Notes under the pieces: model-generated
Database searches by the model: none
Seen by the model: only the letters and a program-made list of their open reading frames with translations
What the model was told of the DNA's origin: nothing
Position numbers and translations under genes: made by a program
Origin: Marinicrinis sediminis
GTDB lineage: Bacteria > Bacillota > Bacilli > Paenibacillales > KCTC-33676
Assembly (NCBI RefSeq): GCF_042685085.1
Contig: NZ_JBHUMM010000044.1
Span: 83,599-147,598 of the forward strand
Direction: 5' to 3'
DNA length: 64,000 nt
Shown here: piece after piece, positions 16,968 to 25,089 of the stretch
Layout: each line of letters opens with the position of its first letter
Numbering within the stretch: the stretch's first letter is position 1

Positions 16968-18053
16968 ATGGTTTATCTTATTCCGATTCAATATGCGCTA
17001 ATGGTCTTTCCGTTTGCGGCTTTTTTGTTCTCGCTTCCTTTTCTGTTCTATCAATATTATACATACGGTTACATCAATCGAATCCGTGCCTTTGTATTGT
17101 ATGCCCTTGTTTTGTATGTGCTAACGGCCTACTTCCTTGTCATTTTGCCTTTGCCAGACACTCGCGATACGTGCAGCACACTGTCAACAGATCGACTGCT
17201 GCTGCAAACGGACATGTTTCACTTTATTTCCGTGATTTCTCCTCACTTCGAGGGCAGTCCGACTGATCCGGCCACCTATCTCCGACTGGTGACAGAGCCA
17301 ACCTTTTTGCAGGTGTTCTTCAATATTTGCCTGCTGGTGCCATTTGGCATGCTGCTGCGCTATTATTTCCGGCGGAAATGGCTGCGTACGGCGGCATTCT
17401 CCTTTGTGCTGTCGCTGTTTTTTGAATTGTCCCAGCTGAGCGGCCTCTATGGCATTTACCATTGTCCTTACCGCCTGTTTGATGTGGATGATCTGCTTAT
17501 GAATACCTTGGGCGGCGTTCTCGGGTACTGGCTGGCACCTGTGCTGACCCGTTTTTTGCCGGACACTCGCACGCTGGATGAAGATGTGGATCTGGACACC
17601 TACCCGGTCGGCTTTGTCCGCCGCTTCCTGGCCTTCCTGATCGATGCCGTGGTGCTGTCTATGCCATCTGCGGCACTTCTGTACATGCAGCAGGCACCGC
17701 TCATTTTACTCCTGTTCGCCTTGTACTTTATTGTGTTGAATTATGGAACAAACGGATCGACGGTAGGAAAGCGATGGCTGCGCATTCAGTTGCATGGACC
17801 GGAGGCTCACCTTTCCTGGAAAGGACTATGTATCCGCTATGGCCTCATTTTCGGTGTGTGGGGCGGATCGCATGTTCCTTTGCTGATCTATGATCTTGCC
17901 GACTGGCCTGTGCCCTTTACCATCCTGTACCTCTCGATACTGTTTTTGATGAATGTGGTCGTCGTTATTGATCTGCTCAGTCGCATTTACCGCCCGAAAA
18001 AGCGGATGCTGTATGAGAAACTGAGCGGCACCTCGTATCGGATTCGGTCATAA
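16968..18053 (+). CDS. VanZ-RDD fusion membrane protein
   Basis: Membrane protein of 361 residues made of an N-terminal VanZ-like domain (about 1-195; LVILPLPDT and SLFFELSQLSGLYG with the DVDDLLMNTLGGVLGYW motif) and a C-terminal RDD domain (about 205-350; VGFVRRFLAFLIDAVVLS and GSTVGKRWLRIQL). VanZ domains are linked to low-level teicoplanin resistance in enterococci, but here no van genes are present. Start ATG follows GCAGGTG. Single gene between divergent and downstream units; function unassigned. Confidence 0.87.
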   Translation: MVYLIPIQYALMVFPFAAFLFSLPFLFYQYYTYGYINRIRAFVLYALVLYVLTAYFLVILPLPDTRDTCSTLSTDRLLLQTDMFHFISVISPHFEGSPTDPATYLRLVTEPTFLQVFFNICLLVPFGMLLRYYFRRKWLRTAAFSFVLSLFFELSQLSGLYGIYHCPYRLFDVDDLLMNTLGGVLGYWLAPVLTRFLPDTRTLDEDVDLDTYPVGFVRRFLAFLIDAVVLSMPSAALLYMQQAPLILLLFALYFIVLNYGTNGSTVGKRWLRIQLHGPEAHLSWKGLCIRYGLIFGVWGGSHVPLLIYDLADWPVPFTILYLSILFLMNVVVVIDLLSRIYRPKKRMLYEKLSGTSYRIRS

Positions 18054-18194
18054 GGCATAATTTCCTGGTATAGCCCCCTTGAAAATGGGTAATTAATCGA
18101 AAGATGTAACGAATCTGTTTCTCATTCGTCTATATGGATACAGGCAGTCTGGCAAAAACGTCAGATTGTACATGATTCACAAGGAGGACATGTT

Positions 18195-18893
18195 ATGAAC
18201 CGATCCAAGCAGTTGGCCGTCGTCGTCGCCATAACCGCTGTGATCGTAACCGGTTGTGGTCAGAATAACAATAATCTCAATCATACAGCAGTGAACAATT
18301 TGCCATCCAACAACTCTTCTTCCAATGAAGGCAGTAAGGGTCAAAATGAACCATCCGTCCCACCGGAAGAGCAGGCTCCAACGGAGGAGCAGATTGAAGA
18401 AACCAATGAAATCCAAAAACAAATCACGTTTTTTTACACCGATACCAATCTGATGAATATGTACCGGGTGGACGGTGAGATTACGGCTGAGTCCAAGGAA
18501 GAGCTTCCGCTTAAGGCCTTGGAAGCCTGGATAGCCGGACCGGAGCAGGAAGAGCTTGTTTCCTTGCTGCCATCAACCGTTGAGGTGCTGGATGTCTCGA
18601 TAAAAGAAGATGTCGCCTATGTCAACTTTTCCGAGAACTTGCTAGAGACCAATGTAGGCTCTGGCGGCGAATTGTTCCTGATTGATCAGATTGCTCTGCT
18701 CATGAATCAGTTCGGTGCCAGCTCCACCCAAATTCTGATTGAAGGCAACATGCGGGAATCCCTGATGGGTCATGTCAGTACCAATCAGCCCCATCCTGCT
18801 CCAAATCCGGAGGATTTCGAATGGCTTCCGGTAGAGGATGACCCTTCCATGAGTGTGGAGCCAACCGATCCGGATGCCGCTCCTGCTACCTGA
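18195..18893 (+). CDS. GerMN-domain lipoprotein
   Basis: Secreted lipoprotein of 232 residues. A short signal ends in VIVTGC with the lipid-accepting Cys21, followed by an Asn/Ser-rich linker and a GerMN domain (about 75-185) containing LPLKALEAWIAGP, VAYVNFSENL and the conserved LIDQIALLMNQFG. GerMN domains occur in sporulation and germination proteins such as GerM; by itself this gene may act at the cell envelope or spore. RBS is AAGGAGG. A hairpin terminator follows, so it is monocistronic. Confidence 0.88.
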   Translation: MNRSKQLAVVVAITAVIVTGCGQNNNNLNHTAVNNLPSNNSSSNEGSKGQNEPSVPPEEQAPTEEQIEETNEIQKQITFFYTDTNLMNMYRVDGEITAESKEELPLKALEAWIAGPEQEELVSLLPSTVEVLDVSIKEDVAYVNFSENLLETNVGSGGELFLIDQIALLMNQFGASSTQILIEGNMRESLMGHVSTNQPHPAPNPEDFEWLPVEDDPSMSVEPTDPDAAPAT

Positions 18894-18918
18894 AGACAAA
18901 TCGAAGATTCGCAAGCCC

Positions 18919-18959
18919 ACCTGCTTTTTCCGTTTCGTCCGGAGAGAGCAGGTTTTTTC
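18919..18959 (+). terminator. Intrinsic terminator after the GerMN lipoprotein
   Basis: ACCTGCT at 18919-18925 pairs with AGCAGGT at 18947-18953 and is followed by TTTTT. Confidence 0.7.
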
Positions 18960-19092
18960 TTACCCAACAACGCGCACTAGCTGCCAGGCAAGAAATGAGT
19001 ATGAAAACAAATCCATAGCACAATCGCACCAAATTCGGTAGAATGGGAACATGCAAATATACGATGAATGATTATCGGAGGTTTACAGATTT

Positions 19093-20658
19093 ATGAGTTT
19101 ATTAACCGTAGAAAAGTTGAGTCATACATTCGGGGACCGTATTCTGTTCAAGGACGTTTCCTTCCGTCTGCTCGAAGGCGAGCATGTGGGACTGGTTGGC
19201 GCGAACGGAGTAGGCAAATCCACCTTAATGAATATGTTGACCGGCCAGCTCATTTACGATGTTGGACGGGTAGAATGGACACCCGGGGTTCACTATGGCT
19301 ATCTGGATCAGCATACCGTCCTGTCTCCGGGCAAGACGATGCGTGACGTATTAAAAGAAGCCTTCTCCCCCCTGCTGCGAAAAGAGGAAGAGTTAAACCG
19401 TATTACGGCCAAAATGGCAGATGCGGATGCCGATGAGCTGGAAACCCTGCTGGAACAGATGGGGGAAGTGCAAGAAGAACTGGAGAATTCGGGCTTCTAT
19501 AACCTGGATGTGAAGGTAGAGGAGGCCGCGCACGGACTTGGACTTGATGCGATCGGGCTGGATCGCGATGTCGCGGCACTCAGTGGCGGACAGCGCACGA
19601 AGGTATTGCTGGCCAAATTGCTGCTGGAACAGCCGAAGGTGCTGCTGCTCGATGAGCCTACCAACTATTTGGACGTTGAGCATATCCGCTGGTTGAGTGA
19701 CTATCTCAAAAACTATCCGTATGCCTTTATTCTCATTTCCCATGATACCGAATTCATGAATGGGGTCACGGATGTTATTTTCCATTTGGAATTTTCCAAG
19801 CTTACCCGCTACAAAGCGACCTATGAAAAATTTCTGGAGCTGGCGGAAATCAACAAAAACCAGCATCTGCAAGCTTACGAGAAGCAGAAGGAATTCATTA
19901 AGAAACAGGAAGACTTCATTGCCCGCAACAAGGCGCGTTATTCTACCTCGGGTCGGGCGAAGAGCCGTCAGAAGCAGCTGGATCGGATCGAGCGTATCGA
20001 TCGACCGGAAACCGCCGCCAAGCCTACCTTTGAATTCAAGGAATCAAGGGCGAGCAGCCGTTATGTTTTCACAGGAGAAGCGTTGGAGATCGGCTATGAC
20101 CGCCCCCTGCTTCCGCAAATGAACATGGCGATTGAGCGCGGTGAAAAAGTCGCCATCGTCGGCTGCAATGGTGTCGGAAAATCCACCCTGCTTAAAACGA
20201 TGCTGGGCAAACTGCCACCGCTGCACGGAACAGTGGAACTGGGCGATTTCCTCACCCCTTCCTACTTTGAGCAGGAAGTAAAGGCCGGCACGCAAACTCC
20301 TATTGATTCTGTCTGGGAGCAATATCCGCATATGGATCAGCATCAGGTACGGGCGGCTCTGGCGCGCTGTGGTCTCAAAAATGAGCACATTACCCGTCCA
20401 TTGAATCAGTTGAGCGGGGGCGAGCAGGCCAAGGTACGGCTTTGCAAGCTGATGCTGACAGAAAGCAACTGGCTTGTCTTTGACGAGCCGACCAATCATC
20501 TGGATATCACAGCCAAGGAAGAATTGAAACGCGCCATGAAAGCGTTCAAGGGCACCATCGTACTCGTATGCCATGAACCGGATTTTTATGAAGATTGGGT
20601 CACCAAAGTGTGGGACGTCGAGGAATGGTCCCAACAGGCTGCAATCTCAAGCGAATAA
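19093..20658 (+). CDS. ABC-F family ATPase
   Basis: Cytoplasmic protein of 521 residues with two ABC cassettes and no membrane domain. Walker A motifs GANGVGKST and GCNGVGKST, signature LSGGQ and LSGGEQ, and Walker B LLLLDEPTNYLD and LVFDEPTNHLD are intact. The inter-domain linker (about 250-300, rich in Lys and Arg) is the tRNA-contacting arm of ABC-F translation factors. Members bind the ribosomal E site; some protect from antibiotics and most tune translation. Length and linker fit the YkpA/YbiT-like housekeeping branch. The AlkD-like gene follows after 21 bases. Confidence 0.92.
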   Translation: MSLLTVEKLSHTFGDRILFKDVSFRLLEGEHVGLVGANGVGKSTLMNMLTGQLIYDVGRVEWTPGVHYGYLDQHTVLSPGKTMRDVLKEAFSPLLRKEEELNRITAKMADADADELETLLEQMGEVQEELENSGFYNLDVKVEEAAHGLGLDAIGLDRDVAALSGGQRTKVLLAKLLLEQPKVLLLDEPTNYLDVEHIRWLSDYLKNYPYAFILISHDTEFMNGVTDVIFHLEFSKLTRYKATYEKFLELAEINKNQHLQAYEKQKEFIKKQEDFIARNKARYSTSGRAKSRQKQLDRIERIDRPETAAKPTFEFKESRASSRYVFTGEALEIGYDRPLLPQMNMAIERGEKVAIVGCNGVGKSTLLKTMLGKLPPLHGTVELGDFLTPSYFEQEVKAGTQTPIDSVWEQYPHMDQHQVRAALARCGLKNEHITRPLNQLSGGEQAKVRLCKLMLTESNWLVFDEPTNHLDITAKEELKRAMKAFKGTIVLVCHEPDFYEDWVTKVWDVEEWSQQAAISSE

Positions 20659-20679
20659 ACCCGCAAGGAGGATGAAGGC

Positions 20680-21372
20680 ATGCAGACAGCGGAGGTACTG
20701 GAACAGATCCGGGAGATTTCCGATCCCCGAGCGAGGGTGATATGGGAGCGAATGGGGATGCCCACCGAGCGTTATCTCGGGGCAGGACTGACCAAGCTTA
20801 AGCATCTATCCCGAAAGGTAGGACGCAATCACGAGCTTGCCCTCTCCTTATGGGACACTGAGATTCATGATGCACGCCTGCTCGCGGCCATGATTGAGGA
20901 GCCCAAGAAGGTGACGAAGGAGCAAATCGAGCAACAGGCGGACGATGGTCAAGGCTTCCTGTTCTTTGATCTGTCAGACAAGTATTGCACGGAATTGATC
21001 GCCAAAACGACGTATGTACCGGATTTCATCCAGGCATGGACCGATCATCCGCATGAATACCTGGAGCGAAGCACTTATATCCTCCTGAACGAATGGGCAA
21101 AGCGCAAAAAGCCAGTGGAGGATACATTTTTTCTTCCGTACCTCGACAAGATTGAAGCCGAGATCCAGCACGAGAAAAACTGGGTGAAGGAGGGCATGAT
21201 CTATGCCCTCATGGGAATCGGTTCTCGCAACCCGCAGCTGAATGCCCGTGCGATTGAGGTATGTGAGCAAGTTGGACCTCTTATGGTCAATTACGGCGAT
21301 ACGTCCTGCGTCACGCCAGATCCGCTGAAAGTGTTGAAGAGCGACAAGGTACAGGCCAAGCTCTCCTCTTAA
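20680..21372 (+). CDS. AlkD-like DNA alkylation repair protein
   Basis: Protein of 230 residues built of HEAT-like helical repeats, matching the DNA alkylation repair (PF08713) family whose AlkD members remove bulky alkyl bases such as 7-methylguanine. Seen here: MGMPTERYLGAGLTKLKHLSRKVGRNHELALSLWDTEIHDARLLAAMI-type segments near the N-terminus, with EWAKRKKPVEDTFF and INYGDTSC-like C-terminal elements. The ribosome site AAGGAGG lies between it and the ABC-F gene, 21 bases upstream, so an operon is likely. Catalytic residues were not individually checked. Confidence 0.8.
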   Translation: MQTAEVLEQIREISDPRARVIWERMGMPTERYLGAGLTKLKHLSRKVGRNHELALSLWDTEIHDARLLAAMIEEPKKVTKEQIEQQADDGQGFLFFDLSDKYCTELIAKTTYVPDFIQAWTDHPHEYLERSTYILLNEWAKRKKPVEDTFFLPYLDKIEAEIQHEKNWVKEGMIYALMGIGSRNPQLNARAIEVCEQVGPLMVNYGDTSCVTPDPLKVLKSDKVQAKLSS

Positions 21373-21387
21373 TTGGAGTTTACAGAC

Positions 21388-21442
21388 AAACAAGACCTTC
21401 CGTTTCGCCTGAGAAAAGGCATACAACGAGAAGGTCTTGTTT
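21388..21442. terminator. Bidirectional terminator between alkD-like and yhdH-like genes
   Basis: AAACAAGACCTTC at 21388-21400 pairs perfectly with GAAGGTCTTGTTT at 21430-21442. It lies in the gap of two convergent genes with A-run and T-run on either side. Confidence 0.8.
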
Positions 21443-21500
21443 GATTGTTGCGTTATTTGGTTGTCAGGAGACAGGAATGTCTCCATTCTGTCCGCAGCGT

Positions 21501-22493
21501 CTACAGCTTGACGACCGTTCTTCCCTTCAGTTTGCCCTGCAAAATGAGCTGCATCGCTTCCGGCACTTCATCCAGACCGATTTCTCTGCCCACCCCGTCT
21601 TCCAGATGCTTCGGCTTGTCAGTGGAAGCGAGCCGTTCCCACACTTGCTTGCGAAGCTCCATCGGACAATACACCGAATCGATGCCCAGCAAATTGACAC
21701 CTCTCAGAATAAACGGATACACCGTGGACGAAAACTCTCCGCCCCCTGTCAGGCCGCTCAGTGCCACAGAGCCGTTGTATGCGAGTGAACTGCATATATA
21801 GGAAAGGGTTGCACCCCCCACCGGATCGACTGCTCCTGCCCACTGCTGACGACGAAGCGGCTTGCCGTCCTGGGGAGCCACCTCTTCTCGCGACAGGATC
21901 TCACTGGCACCAAGCTGTTTGAGATACGCATGCTCGGATTCTTTCCCCGTTGCAGCGGTCACCTGATAACCCTTCTGAGCGAGAATATCCACCGCGACAC
22001 TTCCTACTCCGCCCGTTGCGCCCGTGACCAGCACCGGTCCCTGTTCTGGTCGCAGACCATTTTGCTCCAACCGTAAAATGCTTAATGCAGCGGTAAAGCC
22101 GGCTGTTCCGAGGGTCATGGCTTCACGCATGGTGAGGCGCGCAGGCAATGGCACGACCCAATCCGCGCGTACACGGGCTATTTCACTGAATCCGCCGAAA
22201 TGGGAAACGCCGAGCTCATAGCTCGTGACAATCACCTCATCCCCCTCTGCATACCGCTCATCACTTGATTGCAACACTACCCCGGCCAGGTCAATGCCCG
22301 GGATGAAGGGATATGATTTGACAATTCTGCCTGGTAACGAAGCAAGCCCATCCTTATAATTGACACTGGAATAGGCGACACGAATGACAACTTCTCCTTC
22401 GGGCAAATCATCCAGCTTCAGTTGCTGGATCGTTCCCCGGGTCTGATCGCCTTCCTGATGGAGCATCAAAGCCTGGAATGATTTCATCTGCAT
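21501..22493 (-). CDS. YhdH/YhfP-family quinone-type oxidoreductase (acrylyl-CoA reductase-like)
   Basis: Medium-chain dehydrogenase/reductase of 330 residues using NADPH to reduce activated double bonds. An N-terminal GroES-like fold (SSVNYKDGLASLPG, YPFIPGIDLAGVV) precedes a Rossmann domain with VTGATGGVGSVAVDILAQKG. No catalytic zinc ligands are seen, as expected for this branch (AcuI/YhdH). The start is ATG 22493; an ATG two codons downstream is equally well placed after GAGAGG. Single gene. Confidence 0.9.
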   Translation of the reverse strand: MQMKSFQALMLHQEGDQTRGTIQQLKLDDLPEGEVVIRVAYSSVNYKDGLASLPGRIVKSYPFIPGIDLAGVVLQSSDERYAEGDEVIVTSYELGVSHFGGFSEIARVRADWVVPLPARLTMREAMTLGTAGFTAALSILRLEQNGLRPEQGPVLVTGATGGVGSVAVDILAQKGYQVTAATGKESEHAYLKQLGASEILSREEVAPQDGKPLRRQQWAGAVDPVGGATLSYICSSLAYNGSVALSGLTGGGEFSSTVYPFILRGVNLLGIDSVYCPMELRKQVWERLASTDKPKHLEDGVGREIGLDEVPEAMQLILQGKLKGRTVVKL

Positions 22494-22620
22494 GCATCCT
22501 CTCTGTAGGTCGTTTCTCTCTGGTTGTATGGCAGGTTACCCGTCTATTGTAACGCTTATACATGTCCTTTGCTGTGATCTTTGCGTAAAGATACCCTTTT
22601 ATATCTGATGAATAGGCGCG

Positions 22621-22661
22621 CAAGGACCTGTATACATGCATACAGGTCCTTGCCTCTTTTT
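22621..22661. terminator. Strong 13-base-pair hairpin downstream of the glutathione peroxidase gene
   Basis: CAAGGACCTGTAT at 22621-22633 pairs perfectly with ATACAGGTCCTTG at 22640-22652. The T-run (CTCTTTTT) is on the plus-strand side, although the gene that ends here reads on the minus strand. Confidence 0.6.
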
Positions 22662-23214
22662 ATGATTTGCTAAGCAGTGCTTCAATCACCGGTTCCATAT
22701 CAAGCGGTTCAGTCGTAGGCTCATAGCGGCCCACCACGTCTCCCTGCTGGTTGATGATGAATTTCGTGAAATTCCACTTTACATCATCCCCCTTCAGATT
22801 CTCGGGATACTTCTCCTCCAGGAAAGAAACCAGCATCTTGGAGCTGATTTTGGTCATATCGAATCCTTCAAACGGTGCTTTTTCAGTTAAGTATGCAAAT
22901 AGCGGATGAGCTTGTGTTCCTTTGACCTTTACTTTTTCAGACAATGGGAAGGTCACCCCGTAATGAATAGAGCAAAACTCCTGAACCTCGGACTGGCTTC
23001 CTGGCTCCTGCTCATCAAACTGATTGCAGGGAAAACCAATGATCTCCAGACCTTGCCCCTGGTAACGCTCATACAGTTTCTGCAAATCACTGTATTGCGG
23101 CGTAAAACCACACTTACTGGCCGTATTGACCACGATCAACACTTTTTCCTTGTAATCGTTCAGTGAAACGGGCTCCCCGTTGATGGACGTAAACGTATAC
23201 GAATAGATTGACAT
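22660..23214 (-). CDS. Glutathione peroxidase-family thiol peroxidase
   Basis: Peroxidase of 184 residues that reduces organic hydroperoxides, probably with thioredoxin as electron donor since Firmicutes commonly lack glutathione. The peroxidatic cysteine is Cys35 in NTASKCGFTPQ; FPCNQF (Cys63) and CSIHYG (Cys81, likely resolving) follow, and WNFTKFI supplies the Trp and Asn of the active-site tetrad. The ATG follows GGGAGGAAG. It begins 20 bases after the OhrR-like regulator gene, so peroxide induction through that regulator is expected. Confidence 0.93.
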   Translation of the reverse strand: MSIYSYTFTSINGEPVSLNDYKEKVLIVVNTASKCGFTPQYSDLQKLYERYQGQGLEIIGFPCNQFDEQEPGSQSEVQEFCSIHYGVTFPLSEKVKVKGTQAHPLFAYLTEKAPFEGFDMTKISSKMLVSFLEEKYPENLKGDDVKWNFTKFIINQQGDVVGRYEPTTEPLDMEPVIEALLSKS

Positions 23215-23234
23215 GTGTCTTCCTCCCGAGATGA

Positions 23235-23705
23235 CTATTTTTCTACCTGATCGCCGGCCTGGTGAAGCAAAGCAAGCACCTGCTTCATCTGCATTAGCAG
23301 TTCCCGTGCCTCATTCGGCTCCATGCCAACCCGACAGGAGAGCTGATAGGGGATATCCTGTGCCTGGAGCTGCATCTCCTTGCCTTGCTCGGTCACATAA
23401 ATACGGACATTCCGTTCATCTCCTGTGTCACGCATGCGGCGAATGACGCCCAGCTTCTCCAGTTTCTTCAATAGAGGAGTCAGCGTGCCTGAATCCAGCA
23501 GCAGCCTGTGCCCCAGTTCCTTTACCGTCAGTCCATCCTGCTCCCATAGCACGAGCAATGTCACATACTGCGTATAGGTAATCCCCAGCCCTTCCAGCAG
23601 AGGACGATACAGCCGGGTCATTTCCCGGGAACAGGCATAGATGGCGAAACAAAGCTGATGTTCCAGCTTCATGTCTGGTGCCAACTCTGACTCTGAATGG
23701 TTCAT
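23235..23705 (-). CDS. ohrR: OhrR-like MarR-family organic-hydroperoxide repressor
   Basis: MarR-type winged-helix repressor of 156 residues. LEHQLCFAIYACSREMTRLYRPLL places the sensing cysteine (Cys19) where B. subtilis OhrR has Cys15; a further Cys25 stands where that protein has a serine. LLLDSGTLTPLLKKLEKLGVIRR and DERNVRIYVTEQG are the DNA-recognition helix and wing. Oxidation of the cysteine by organic peroxides releases DNA. The gene has GGAGGGGAG before its ATG, a 26-to-28-base palindrome overlapping its own promoter, and it is transcribed with the peroxidase gene, so autoregulation is likely. Confidence 0.9.
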   Translation of the reverse strand: MNHSESELAPDMKLEHQLCFAIYACSREMTRLYRPLLEGLGITYTQYVTLLVLWEQDGLTVKELGHRLLLDSGTLTPLLKKLEKLGVIRRMRDTGDERNVRIYVTEQGKEMQLQAQDIPYQLSCRVGMEPNEARELLMQMKQVLALLHQAGDQVEK

Positions 23706-23730
23706 GCGCTCCCCTCCTTATATATTTGAT

Positions 23731-23758
23731 CAAATTAAATTGTACACAATTTAATTTG
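23731..23758. promoter_or_regulatory. Palindromic OhrR operator
   Basis: Two 13-base arms, CAAATTAAATTGT (23731-23743) and ACAATTTAATTTG (23746-23758), are exact inverted repeats around AC. The core AATTGT/ACAATT resembles known OhrR operators (TACAATT-AATTGTA type). It covers the expected start site of the ohrR-peroxidase operon. Confidence 0.75.
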
Positions 23759-23766
23759 TTGCATTC

Positions 23767-23795
23767 AATCTAGCACATTGGTTAGTTTACGTCAA
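23767..23795 (-). promoter_or_regulatory. Sigma-A promoter of the ohrR-peroxidase operon
   Basis: On the minus strand TTGACG, a 17-base spacer and TAGATT, ending 9 bases before the OhrR-type palindrome, so a bound repressor would cover the transcription start. Confidence 0.65.
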
Positions 23796-23831
23796 CTTCT
23801 TCCTATTCACCCATCTTTGTTTCACGCAGGT

Positions 23832-24182
23832 TTAACTCACATCTTGCGCTTCGCTGGATTCTGATCGCTGCTCCCACTGTACGGTTTTCTCATCCTGTAT
23901 CCGCTGCAAATGCATTCGGCGGGCGATACGGATACACGGACGGACGACCAACTGTACACTGCCGAAAATATACAGCCAGGTCCCGATCAACTGGTACGAT
24001 GAAAAGAAAGAGAAAATGCTGCCAGCCAGAAAAGCAATGGCAATCAGCATGTCATTGCTGATCGAGGCCATCTCATATCGGTTCTTAATGACCAAACGAT
24101 GATTGCGAAATGTTAATACCAAGTCATAAGGCTCGATTTCCGTCTGTGGATCCTGCCGCGAAGGGTGAGGATGAGCGGACAC
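23832..24182 (-). CDS. YrhK-domain membrane protein
   Basis: Protein of 116 residues with two membrane helices (about 45-65 and 68-88) in the YrhK arrangement: a polar N-terminus with YDLVLTFRNHRLVIKNRYE, then LAGSIFSFFSSYQLIGTWLYIFGSVQLVVRPCIRIARRMHLQRI. YrhK is of unknown function. The frame ends in an acidic tail. A GGAGGAATG-like ribosome site is before the ATG. Single gene. Confidence 0.82.
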   Translation of the reverse strand: MSAHPHPSRQDPQTEIEPYDLVLTFRNHRLVIKNRYEMASISNDMLIAIAFLAGSIFSFFSSYQLIGTWLYIFGSVQLVVRPCIRIARRMHLQRIQDEKTVQWEQRSESSEAQDVS

Positions 24183-24239
24183 AGTTACATTCCTCCTTTT
24201 GCGCCCGATGTCCTGATTGGCCGGGCAAGATCAATGACG

Positions 24240-24278
24240 AAGAGAACCATCGATAAACCGGATACCGATGGTTCTCTT
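24240..24278. terminator. Hairpin terminator after the DJ-1/PfpI gene
   Basis: AAGAGAACCATCG at 24240-24252 pairs perfectly with CGATGGTTCTCTT at 24266-24278. It lies between two minus-strand genes; there is no long T-run, so termination strength is uncertain. Confidence 0.6.
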
Positions 24279-24389
24279 CCGTAAGCACTGCTGTCGTTAC
24301 CTGTTACCTACTTCATCAAAGGTAATCCCTTATCTATCATTTGTCACATGAATTCCACATTTACCTTCTCCGTTATTAAACGATGTCCG

Positions 24390-24911
24390 TTAAACGGTGA
24401 CCTTATCGAGCGCCTTCAGCGTCTCTCGAATGAAGGCCGGCTCGTCTTTCGGTGTTCTGGAAGTAATCAGATTGCCGTCCACGACCACTTCCTCGTCCTT
24501 GAAGTTGGCCCCGGCATTGATCATATCGTCTTTTAACTGCGGATAGCAGGTCAGAGTACGGTCATGCAACAGATTCGCACTGATCAAAATTTGCGGTCCA
24601 TGGCAGATCGCGGAGATCGGCTTCTGCTGCTGGTTCATCTTTTGTACAAATGTCTGAATAAAGCGATTCAGCCGCAAGTTTTCAGGGGAAGAACCACCCG
24701 GGATGACCACGGCGTCATATTCATCGGCATTGGCCTCTTCGATAGACAAATCCGTCTGATAGGACGCTTCTCCTTGCTTGCCTTCTACTGTGTCACCCTT
24801 GGTTAAACCAATAATGACGGCCTCATGTCCTGCTTCCTTCACGGCATCATACGGATTTTTCATTTCACTGTCTTCGAATTGAGGGCCTAACAGAAAAGCT
24901 ACTTTTGCCAT
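24390..24911 (-). CDS. DJ-1/PfpI-family protein (general stress / deglycase type)
   Basis: Cytoplasmic protein of 173 residues with the glutamine-amidotransferase-like fold. The nucleophile elbow AICHGPQIL places Cys103 next to His104, and the acidic partner Glu13 sits in QFEDSE. Bacterial relatives such as YfkM/Gsp18 are general-stress proteins and some act as deglycases or proteases. Start chosen at ATG 24911 after AGGAGTGAG; the upstream GTG overlaps that site. Confidence 0.9.
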   Translation of the reverse strand: MAKVAFLLGPQFEDSEMKNPYDAVKEAGHEAVIIGLTKGDTVEGKQGEASYQTDLSIEEANADEYDAVVIPGGSSPENLRLNRFIQTFVQKMNQQQKPISAICHGPQILISANLLHDRTLTCYPQLKDDMINAGANFKDEEVVVDGNLITSRTPKDEPAFIRETLKALDKVTV

Positions 24912-25089
24912 TTGAAATCTCACTCCTATTCATCCTGATTGTCTGTCACCCCTTCCATTACCCTGCCATCTCTTCCCTGAATCGAAGATTCCCTCGATAA
25001 AAATCGGTAGTTGTTTCCATGTTGTTTCCCGCTGTATAATATATAAAATAAGAATGATTCTAATTTACATCACAAAAAGGGTGAACAAT

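Noticed and set aside
16968..18053. VanZ as a glycopeptide-resistance cluster
   Set aside because: No vanH, vanA, vanX or vanRS homologue is near; the VanZ domain alone does not show resistance.
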